Below, in pieces: positions 1 through 5,289 of a stretch of 7,927 nt of DNA (positions are counted from its first letter, which is position 1; each line of letters opens with the position of its first letter). This DNA is from an uncultured Clostridia bacterium (GTDB taxonomy: Bacteria; Bacillota; Clostridia; TANB77; CAG-508). The stretch lies in NCBI GenBank assembly GCA_948919095.1, contig CAQYCU010000063.1:1-7927 (forward strand), written 5' to 3'. The notes under the pieces are model-generated. The model was not told the DNA's origin and did no database searches. It saw only the letters and a program-made list of their open reading frames with translations. Both the position numbers and the translations under genes were made by a program.

Positions 1-397
1 CTACTGGATTTTCCCAGTCTCCATTTTGTGTTATTTTCGCTGTTATTATGACTCCGTTTGCTGGTCCCTTGTAATCTACTATCTTTGGTACACTTCTATC
101 TATTTCAAATACATGTCCTTCTACTATTACTAATTGATTATTTGATGTTTCATCTTCTTTTGGTAATAGTGAACCTACCTTTGATATTTCTTCATCTAAC
201 TCTGTTTCTGTTAAGCCGCTTTCATATTTTCTCATTTGCGCTTCGCCTAGTAATAGTTCTAATGTTTCTCTTGCCTTTGCTTGTCCATACTTGTCTGTTG
301 CTTGCTCTGCTCTGCTAAATATTCCATCTTGGTTAAATACCATGCTTAGTGAAACTCCTGCTAATATTAGTAACACTATTAGGGTCACAAATAAAGC
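1..397 (-). pseudogene. 5'-truncated type IV prepilin-like surface protein (3' end off window)
   Basis: An open frame reads from just after an in-frame TAG (398-400) to the window edge, 132 codons. It begins ALFVTLIVLLILAGVSLSM and continues with FNQDGIFSRAEQA. This is the hydrophobic N-terminal helix typical of clostridial prepilin-like proteins, which normally reads G-(I/F)-T-L-I-A-L followed by a long Val/Ile/Leu run and LAGVS. After about 30 acidic, Lys/Glu-rich residues comes VIVEGHVFEIDR and then GPANGVIITAKITQNGDW, a beta-rich stretch like the start of an immunoglobulin-like or adhesin repeat. The positively charged leader and its Gly cleavage site are absent: the TAG sits where they should be, no other frame between 398 and 491 supplies them, and a terminator hairpin lies just upstream. 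The first ATG (341-343) would begin inside the helix and lacks a well-placed ribosome site. I infer a decayed or recombined copy of a surface pilin or adhesin. A functional GTG start at 385-387 cannot be excluded. Confidence 0.55.
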
Positions 398-438
398 CTA
401 GTAAATAATAGTGTTTTTATAATATATCCTATACAAAT

Positions 439-471
439 AACTACCATTTAGCTTTATTCTAAATGATAGTT
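439..471 (-). terminator. Intrinsic terminator after the SPFH gene
   Basis: Arms 439-451 and 459-471 form a 13-bp stem around a 7-nt loop. The only imperfect pair is G-U when transcribed from the minus strand but C-A when read from the plus strand, so the hairpin favours minus-strand RNA. It starts 21 nt past the SPFH stop codon. The following tract (TTATTTGTAT) is only moderately U-rich, so efficiency is uncertain. Confidence 0.6.
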
Positions 472-491
472 TCTTTATAAAAAAATTAATA

Positions 492-1775
492 TTATTGTAA
501 TTGATTTCCACATTTATTGCAGAATAATGAATCTGCAGTATTTATATTTCCGCATCTCATACACAATTTAACATTTGTATTAGCATTATTATTTACTGTA
601 GCATTGTTCTCAGTTGATGTAGATGGTTCTTGTATTTGAGCACTATTTTCAGTTTGTGCAACCGGTTCTGGTGCTTGTATATTATTTTCAACTGGTGTAG
701 TGGTTTCTTGTACTGGTTGGACTACTGGTTCTTGTGCTGGTGCTTGTTGGTTTGCATAAGGGTCATAAGTTTGTGTGCTTGATTGTGCACTAAAGTCTTG
801 CATAACATTTGTGTTATTTGCTCCCATCATTCCACCAGTAGACATATTTGCAATTCCAATTCCCATAAATCCATTGCCAACACCAGCTGTATTTTTAGCT
901 GCATTTTCAATAGCATTAGCATATGCCTCAGTCATTCTTCCTTGTTGCATGTATGCATTTGAACTAAATTCATAGTTATTTAATTTGTCTTCTGATTCAT
1001 CATCTAATGTAACTGATTCTACTGAAAAACTTACTAAACGTAATCCTCTTCTACGTATTGCTTCATCATATACCGCTTGTTCCATCATAGCCTTTATTTC
1101 ATCAGTTTGACTTGGCATTTCTAGTACTGGCACTTTATGGTTTGAATTTCCAAGTTCATTTAAAATATTCTGAAATGAAGCTAATACTTCACTTCTCATT
1201 TGGTCTTCAACATTTTTCTTAAAATAAATATCAACTGTTCCAGCTAGTTCTGACATAAATACAGCTGGATTTTCCATTCTAAATGTATATGTTCCATAAC
1301 AACGTACCTTAACACTCATTGGTGATACAGTATTTGTCATTCTATTTGGAATTGGGTGTGACCAGTCTTGAAATGGTATTGGTGTAGCCGTTCCAAATTT
1401 ATTTCCCATTATTTCTTTAATGTTAAAGAAAAATACTGCTTGTTGTTTTGATGTTTCTCCATTAAATGTAAATCTTTCCCACATCTCTTTAAATGTATCT
1501 TTAAATTGTCCTGCAAAAAATGATGGTGATGAAGATGAATCAAATTGATATATTCCTTCTTCTGCTGACGCATCTATAACTCTACCATTATCATATATAA
1601 TTGCACATTGTCCTGGCGCAACTACTATTACACTTCCATTTGTTATAACTCCTGTTGGTGTTGTCTTTCTTACCATTAACATGTCGTCTGTCATATCGTC
1701 ACAGCGTATTGCCTCTTTCCATTGGTCTCCAAATGTACTTCCTATTGCATCTTTTGCTGCTCTAAATAATCCCAT
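492..1775 (-). CDS. SPFH-domain protein (YdjI/virion-core type) with C-terminal zinc ribbon
   Basis: A 427-residue protein starting MGLFRAAKDAIG. This start has GAGGA 7 nt upstream (1783-1787); an ATG 15 codons earlier has no ribosome site and would add an atypical Lys-rich leader. Residues about 30-285 match the SPFH (stomatin/prohibitin/flotillin) family in its soluble YdjI/'virion core protein' form, with recognisable stretches VIVVAPGQCAIIYDNGRV, PIPFQDWSHPIP and VKVRCYGTYTFR. There is no transmembrane segment. A Gly/Met/Asn stretch and a Gln/Pro/Glu/Thr/Asn-rich linker follow to about residue 400, then a zinc ribbon with Cys405, Cys408, Cys419 and Cys422. In Bacillus subtilis, YdjI is a membrane-recruited partner of YdjG, YdjH and a PspA homologue in envelope stress. 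The same peripheral membrane-scaffold role here is inference from family and from the Tim44-like gene upstream. Gap to that gene is 136 nt with no strong terminator, so they are probably co-transcribed. Confidence 0.87.
   Translation of the reverse strand: MGLFRAAKDAIGSTFGDQWKEAIRCDDMTDDMLMVRKTTPTGVITNGSVIVVAPGQCAIIYDNGRVIDASAEEGIYQFDSSSSPSFFAGQFKDTFKEMWERFTFNGETSKQQAVFFFNIKEIMGNKFGTATPIPFQDWSHPIPNRMTNTVSPMSVKVRCYGTYTFRMENPAVFMSELAGTVDIYFKKNVEDQMRSEVLASFQNILNELGNSNHKVPVLEMPSQTDEIKAMMEQAVYDEAIRRRGLRLVSFSVESVTLDDESEDKLNNYEFSSNAYMQQGRMTEAYANAIENAAKNTAGVGNGFMGIGIANMSTGGMMGANNTNVMQDFSAQSSTQTYDPYANQQAPAQEPVVQPVQETTTPVENNIQAPEPVAQTENSAQIQEPSTSTENNATVNNNANTNVKLCMRCGNINTADSLFCNKCGNQLQ
615..692 (-). 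repeat. Two 13-residue repeats in the SPFH linker
   Basis: Residues 362-374 (VENNIQAPEPVAQ) and 375-387 (TENSAQIQEPSTS) align as tandem units of form (V/T)-E-N-(N/S)-x-Q-x-x-E-P, and a third partial unit starts TENN. An earlier QAPAQEPVVQ looks like a degenerate copy. This is a disordered, polar spacer between the SPFH domain and the zinc ribbon. Confidence 0.6.
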
Positions 1776-1782
1776 AATTATT

Positions 1783-1787
1783 TCCTC
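1783..1787 (-). promoter_or_regulatory. Ribosome binding site that fixes the SPFH start
   Basis: GAGGA on the minus strand, 7 nt before the ATG at 1773-1775. The alternative ATG at 1818-1820 is preceded only by A-rich sequence without a Shine-Dalgarno match. Confidence 0.8.
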
Positions 1788-1911
1788 ATAAATATGTTTA
1801 ATAACATACTCTTTCTTCATTTATTTTTCTTAGGTTTTTAAGCTATCCTAAAACTTTTTTTCTTATATTTTTATATGTTCTCTTTTTGTATGTTGTTATA
1901 AAATTAACAGT

Positions 1912-2886
1912 TTAGTTTCTTCTTTTTAAACTTGCTAATACCCATCCATGGTCTTCTGTCGTAATTATACTGTTACAATACTCGCACCTTCCTGAAGATG
2001 TAATTGTTGTAGGAGCTCCACAATTTGGACAGTTTGTTGTCTTCAATCCATTTTCTCCTGCTTGAGTTACTGTTCCAGCTTTTCTTGTAAATGTTAATGT
2101 ATATGTGTGATAATATTCTTTTTCCTTATTACCTTTTATTACTTGTTTTGTTGTTGCATCTATTATATAATCGGCCATTCTTGTATCCAAATCAAGTACT
2201 AATATATCTTTTTCACCTTCTCTTGTAAAGCTAATTAAATTCATATCATTTACACAAATTCTATCCATTACATTTATTTGATTATTTTTAATGTATCCAT
2301 CTAATTGTGCTTTATGTTGTGCAAATAATTCTTGTGTCTCAAATGGTCTAATTTTCTCCCAATCTCTATCAGTCCATGCGTTTTGTAATTTTATAAATGT
2401 TTCTTTTACAAAACTCTCGAATTTTGTTTTGCTAAAGTTTGCATCAACGCTTCTAATTCTTGCTATTACTCCTTGATTATCATAAGTTACTTTAGGTTTT
2501 GCATACTTGTAGTAATCTAAATTTCTATTTTTAGCTGTCGTTTTATCTTGGTAACCTTTAAATCCTAAATATTTACTGATAAGTACTATAACAACAATTA
2601 CTAAAATAAATAAAAATACAGGAATTGGACTACCTATATAACCGCCACTACTTGAGCCATAATCATAGCTTGAGCTTGAAGAACCCCAATCCCAACTTGA
2701 ACTTGATGAACTCCAATCTGATGAACTTGAACCCCAGTCAGAACTTGAAGAACTCCAGTCAGAGCCTGAGCTGTAATCTTCAAAACTTCCTACGTCTGCA
2801 TATGTAGGTATATTTATTTGAAATAATACTATTGCTAATACAATTAAAAATATTGTTTTACATATTGATAAAATTTTTTCTTTCAT
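1912..2886 (-). CDS. Membrane-anchored Tim44-like domain protein with SDW repeat and C-terminal zinc ribbon
   Basis: A 324-residue protein with this order of parts. (1) Signal peptide, residues 1-30, with a plausible cleavage after Thr-Tyr-Ala30. (2) Ser/Asp/Trp/Gly low-complexity segment, about 39-82. (3) Transmembrane helix, about 88-107 (PVFLFILVIVVIVLISKYLG). (4) Tim44-like domain, about 145-275, with the family pattern of an aromatic/acidic helix (NFSKTKFESFV), an AWTDRDWEKIRPFET motif, and a terminal DYIIDATTKQVIKGN-to-TFTR beta region. (5) Zinc ribbon with Cys286, Cys289, Cys301 and Cys304. Tim44-like domains bind lipids or act as cargo-binding mimics of the NTF2 fold; no catalytic residues are evident. 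If the signal peptide is cleaved, the repeat faces outward and the Tim44 and zinc-ribbon part faces the cytoplasm. The ribosome site GAGGA (2893-2897) is 6 nt from the ATG. It lies next to the SPFH gene, as in related membrane-stress loci. The function is inferred only as membrane scaffold or sensor. Confidence 0.84.
   Translation of the reverse strand: MKEKILSICKTIFLIVLAIVLFQINIPTYADVGSFEDYSSGSDWSSSSSDWGSSSSDWSSSSSSWDWGSSSSSYDYGSSSGGYIGSPIPVFLFILVIVVIVLISKYLGFKGYQDKTTAKNRNLDYYKYAKPKVTYDNQGVIARIRSVDANFSKTKFESFVKETFIKLQNAWTDRDWEKIRPFETQELFAQHKAQLDGYIKNNQINVMDRICVNDMNLISFTREGEKDILVLDLDTRMADYIIDATTKQVIKGNKEKEYYHTYTLTFTRKAGTVTQAGENGLKTTNCPNCGAPTTITSSGRCEYCNSIITTEDHGWVLASLKRRN
2647..2763 (-). repeat. 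Seven-residue Ser-Asp-Trp tandem repeat
   Basis: Within the Tim44-like protein, aromatic residues recur every seven positions: Trp44, Trp51, Trp58, Trp65, then Trp67 to Tyr74. They are embedded in units of form S-D-W-(S/G)-S-S-S and end as YDYGSSSGG. At DNA level this is a degenerate 21-bp repeat. Confidence 0.85.
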
Positions 2887-2916
2887 TTGTTTTCCTCTTT
2901 TATTTTCTCTTTCATT

Positions 2917-2945
2917 ATTTTATATCAACAAATTTAAAAAGTCTA
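2917..2945 (-). promoter_or_regulatory. Candidate promoter for the Tim44-like/SPFH unit
   Basis: On the minus strand, TAGACT (2940-2945, 4 of 6 to the -35 consensus) is separated by 17 nt from TAAAAT (2917-2922, 5 of 6 to the -10 consensus). It lies just downstream of the terminator at 2968-3013 and gives a leader of about 25 nt. In such AT-rich DNA, chance matches are common. Confidence 0.4.
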
Positions 2946-2967
2946 TATGTTATTGAAATTTTTTGTT

Positions 2968-3013
2968 AAATAAAAATCTACATTATAAACCTTTCGTTTA
3001 TAACATAGATTTT
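2968..3013 (-). terminator. Strong intrinsic terminator after the repeat-protein gene
   Basis: Arms 2996-3013 and 2973-2990 pair over 18 bp in minus-strand RNA, with two G-U wobbles and no mismatch, closing a GAAAG loop and followed by a U-rich tract (TTTTTATTT). It starts 33 nt beyond the stop codon of the gene at 3047-3526 and separates that gene from the Tim44-like gene. Confidence 0.85.
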
Positions 3014-3046
3014 AATTTGATATACTCTTCATTTTCAATTTTAGTA

Positions 3047-3526
3047 TTAGTGATGAGCATCTTCTTTATCTTTCATATACTTAGTTAAAAGTACAATTAG
3101 TATTGCTCCAAGAACAATAATTATTATCCATACCCATGCAGTTCTGCTTAATCCTAAAAATGAACTTGCTCCTGTTTCATTTACTGACACACTGTCACTT
3201 GTTGTTCTTACAGTATTCTCAGTTCCATTTGCTATTGTTCTTCCTGCATTGTCAAGTCCGTTACCTGCTTTTTCTACTACGTTTGCAGCTCCTTCAACAG
3301 CTCTTTCAGCGCCTTGACTAATTGCATTTCCTGCACCTTCAACTACATTTCCTGTTCCTCTAACAACGTTTTCAGCTGTATTTTTTACAGCTTCTGCACC
3401 AGTTGCCACATCATTTGTTGCATTGTGTGCGACATCGTTTCCACTAGCATTAACACTTGATGCCATAACAGTTGAAGATAAAAGAGCAATTATGAAAAAT
3501 AAAACGATTGGAATAATTTTTTTCAT
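3047..3526 (-). CDS. Small secreted, tail-anchored protein of four 22-residue amphipathic repeats
   Basis: I do not recognise a named family. The 159 residues comprise a signal peptide (1-22; MKK, a hydrophobic core, likely cleavage after Val-Met-Ala22), an Ala/Gly/Asn/Val-rich body (25-112), a short Ser/Thr linker, a single transmembrane helix (about 129-148, WVWIIIIVLGAILIVLLT) and a charged tail ending KDKEDAHH. The body is four tandem 22-residue units beginning V25, V47, I69 and L91. The last three share (V/I/L)xxx(A/G)(E/R), a Gly at unit position 11 and an Asn at position 14. Large aliphatic residues recur every 7-7-8 positions, which fits an 11-residue-per-three-turn amphipathic helix like those of LEA, apolipoprotein or synuclein proteins. 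A role at the outer face of the membrane is inference. GGAG (3534-3537) lies 7 nt before the ATG. A terminator follows, so it is probably its own transcription unit upstream of the Tim44-like/SPFH pair. Confidence 0.8.
   Translation of the reverse strand: MKKIIPIVLFFIIALLSSTVMASSVNASGNDVAHNATNDVATGAEAVKNTAENVVRGTGNVVEGAGNAISQGAERAVEGAANVVEKAGNGLDNAGRTIANGTENTVRTTSDSVSVNETGASSFLGLSRTAWVWIIIIVLGAILIVLLTKYMKDKEDAHH
3200..3454 (-). repeat. Four tandem 22-residue protein repeats
   Basis: This region encodes repeat units at residues 25-46 (degenerate), 47-68, 69-90 and 91-112 of the small secreted protein; unit boundaries are set by the aliphatic first position. The second and third units are the most alike, ending NVVEGAGNA and NVVEKAGNG. 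The repeat is clear at protein level but diverged at DNA level, which suggests old duplication under selection for helix pattern. Confidence 0.75.
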
Positions 3527-3551
3527 TATGTTTCTCCTTTCTTGTTTTACA

Positions 3552-3557
3552 ATTATA
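3552..3557 (-). promoter_or_regulatory. Candidate -10 box for the repeat-protein gene
   Basis: A perfect TATAAT on the minus strand would place the transcript start near 3545, giving a leader of about 19 nt that holds the ribosome site. The best -35 match at 16 nt spacing is only 3 of 6 (AGTACA), so recognition might depend on an activator or be spurious. Confidence 0.35.
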
Positions 3558-3606
3558 GTTTTTCAATTAAAATTGTACTATAACTGTTTTTTAAACAAAG
3601 TTTATA

Positions 3607-3648
3607 AATCATACTATAATTCTATGTTTTACATTAAATAGTATGATT
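3607..3648. other. Nested inverted repeat upstream of the repeat-protein gene
   Basis: Arms 3607-3617 (AATCATACTAT) and 3638-3648 are perfect 11-bp complements. Inside the 20-nt loop, ATGT (3624-3627) and ACAT (3631-3634) pair again. There is no U-tract in either direction, so an operator-like element seems as likely as a terminator for smpB. Confidence 0.5.
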
Positions 3649-3792
3649 AGAAAATCATAATTTATTCAGTTTGATTTTTCCAAAACATTTATATTAAGTT
3701 AAATTGCACTTTTTGAAATACTTCTAATTTTTTCCTTCAACTTTTCCAATATTTAAAATTTTGTAATGTATTTTTAAATTTTTCCAATTATT

Positions 3793-4248
3793 TTATTGTT
3801 TCATATACCTTTCCATTTTTCTTTCGTCTTCTCTTTTTTTCAAATCTTCACGTTTGTCAAAAAGTTTTTTTCCTTTTCCAATTCCTAACTGCATTTTTAC
3901 AAAATTACCTTTAAAATATAAACTTATGGGAACTAGTGTATATCCTTTTTGTGATGTTAAACCAATAAGTTTGTTGATTTCTCTTCTATTTAATAATAGC
4001 TTTTTAGGACGAAGTGGGTCTTTATTATAAATATTTCCATTTTCATAAGGAGTTATATGCATTGAGTATACAAATACTTCCCTATTCCTTTCTATTGTAG
4101 CATAGCTATCTTTTAAATTAACTTTACCATTTCTTATTGATTTTATTTCTGTCCCATACAATACAATTCCCGCTTCAATTTTGTCTATAATTTCATAATT
4201 GTGATATGCAGTAGGATTTTTAGCAATTATCTTATTTTCTGTCTTCAT
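3793..4248 (-). CDS. smpB: SsrA-binding protein SmpB (trans-translation)
   Basis: SmpB binds transfer-messenger RNA and delivers it to stalled ribosomes, so that the broken message is released and the nascent chain is tagged for degradation. The 151-residue product is close to the usual length. It has the conserved pieces in order: IIAKNPTAYHNYEI (about 7-20), YGTEIKSIRNGKVNLKDSYA (31-50), HITPYENGN, a DPLRPKKLLL stretch, and the C-terminal KGKKLFDKREDLKKRE tail that enters the mRNA channel. I chose the ATG at 4246-4248, because AAGGA (4256-4260) is 7 nt upstream and MKTENK is a typical SmpB start; the frame is open 19 codons further but that stretch overlaps fba. Only 28 nt separate it from the fba stop, with no terminator, so it is probably co-transcribed with fba. 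The usual neighbour rnr is not here, and no tmRNA gene is visible in the window. Confidence 0.97.
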   Translation of the reverse strand: MKTENKIIAKNPTAYHNYEIIDKIEAGIVLYGTEIKSIRNGKVNLKDSYATIERNREVFVYSMHITPYENGNIYNKDPLRPKKLLLNRREINKLIGLTSQKGYTLVPISLYFKGNFVKMQLGIGKGKKLFDKREDLKKREDERKMERYMKQ

Positions 4249-4276
4249 ATAACTTTCCTTTTTGTTATTTTTTTGG

Positions 4277-5203
4277 CTAAGCTTTACCACTACATCCAAA
4301 TACATCCTTCATCTTATGCTTAACAGTATCCTTAATATAATCTCTTCCAACGCCCATATATTTTCTAGGGTCAAATACTTCTGGATTTTCTGTAAATATT
4401 TTTCTAATTCCACCAGTCATTGCTAAACGTAAATCTGTATCAACATTTATTTTTGACACACCTCTTAGGCTTGCTTCATGTAACATTTCATCTGGTACAC
4501 CTTTTGCTCCTGGCATATTTCCACCATATTTATTGCACATTTCAACATATTCTTGAATAACAGTTGAGGCTCCATGTAAAACTATTGGAGTATTAGGAAT
4601 TAGTGCTTTTATTTTTTCTAAAATATCAAAACGTAATTTAGCATCTCCTTTAAATTTATATGCTCCATGGCTTGTTCCTATTGCTATTGCAAGTGAATCA
4701 CAGCCTGTTCTTTCAACAAATTCTTTTGCTTGTTCTGGGTCTGTGTACATTGCATCACTATCTGCAACATTTACATCATCTTCAACACCTGCTAATTTTC
4801 CAAGCTCTGCTTCAACAACAGCTCCTTTAGAATGTGCATAATCAACAACTTCCTTTGTTAATCTAACATTTTCCTCAAAATCATATTTTGAACCATCAAA
4901 CATAACTGATGTGTATCCATTGTCAACACACATTTTACATGTTTCAAAATCTGGTCCATGGTCTAAATGTAATACAACTGGTATATCGTGTTCTTCAAGT
5001 CCTGCTTCTATCATTTTTCTTAAATATGGTATACGTGCATATTTTATTGCACTTGCTGAAGTTTGTAAAATTACTGGTGAATCTTCTTCAGCTGCTGCGT
5101 CAAGTATTGCTTGAACAAATTCCATATTATTAATATTAAATGCTCCTATTGCAAATTTTTCTTCAATTGATTTTTTAAACATTTCTTTAGATGTTACTAA
5201 CAT
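4277..5203 (-). CDS. fba: Class II fructose-bisphosphate aldolase
   Basis: This zinc-dependent cytoplasmic enzyme interconverts fructose-1,6-bisphosphate with dihydroxyacetone phosphate and glyceraldehyde-3-phosphate in glycolysis. The 308-residue product starts MLVTSKEM and has the class II signatures: GAFNINN (20-26), VVLHLDHG with catalytic Asp81 and zinc ligand His82, EAELG around Glu133, GTSHGAYKF with His179, and VLHGAS with His210. GAGGA (5208-5212) precedes this ATG. Another ATG six codons upstream (5219-5221) has no ribosome site and would place the Shine-Dalgarno sequence inside the gene, so I prefer the internal start. It lies 86 nt after ldh with no convincing terminator between, and 28 nt before smpB. 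Length and motifs are complete, and nothing appears broken. Confidence 0.96.
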   Translation of the reverse strand: MLVTSKEMFKKSIEEKFAIGAFNINNMEFVQAILDAAAEEDSPVILQTSASAIKYARIPYLRKMIEAGLEEHDIPVVLHLDHGPDFETCKMCVDNGYTSVMFDGSKYDFEENVRLTKEVVDYAHSKGAVVEAELGKLAGVEDDVNVADSDAMYTDPEQAKEFVERTGCDSLAIAIGTSHGAYKFKGDAKLRFDILEKIKALIPNTPIVLHGASTVIQEYVEMCNKYGGNMPGAKGVPDEMLHEASLRGVSKINVDTDLRLAMTGGIRKIFTENPEVFDPRKYMGVGRDYIKDTVKHKMKDVFGCSGKA

Positions 5204-5207
5204 ATTT

Positions 5208-5212
5208 TCCTC
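5208..5212 (-). promoter_or_regulatory. Ribosome binding site that fixes the fba start
   Basis: GAGGA on the minus strand, 4 nt before the ATG at 5201-5203. The upstream in-frame ATG (5219-5221) is preceded by TTTTAAATA without any purine-rich site. It could also read as the first codon of the same short leader, but family N-termini begin at MLVTSKEM. Confidence 0.7.
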
Positions 5213-5229
5213 TTTCTCCATTATTTAAA

Positions 5230-5235
5230 ATTATA
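5230..5235 (-). promoter_or_regulatory. Possible -10 box for fba
   Basis: TATAAT on the minus strand in the ldh-fba gap would start a transcript near 5223. No good -35 lies at 16-18 nt, so read-through from ldh may be the main source of fba mRNA. Confidence 0.25.
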
Positions 5236-5289
5236 TGTAAGTCTAATGGCTAATGGAACCATTAATAATATTTATCTTATAATACTCAA

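Noticed and set aside
58..318. Plus-strand open frame of 86 codons rich in Leu
   Set aside because: It is antisense to the pilin-like frame. Its Leu/Val/His-rich composition is what the reverse complement of Lys/Glu/Ile-rich coding DNA gives, and it has no ribosome site.
1776..1911. Regulatory element between the Tim44-like and SPFH genes
   Set aside because: Only a 5-bp inverted repeat (TTAGG/CCTAA) and loose TATAAx matches are present, with no matching -35. Nothing is supportable beyond the ribosome site.
3649..3792. Three copies of TTTTCCAA (3676, 3742, 3780) as a possible repeat array after smpB
   Set aside because: Spacings of 66 and 38 are irregular, the flanks differ, and the 8-mer is mostly T/A, so chance in this AT-rich gap is enough.
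3527..3792. A tmRNA (ssrA) gene next to smpB
   Set aside because: The gap is only 266 nt, extremely AT-rich, and shows no GC-containing acceptor stem, tRNA-like T-arm or tag reading frame.
5241..5264. Terminator between ldh and fba (TAATGG / CCATTA)
   Set aside because: The stem is 5-6 bp with either a 2-nt or a 9-nt loop and no U-tract follows, so termination is unlikely.
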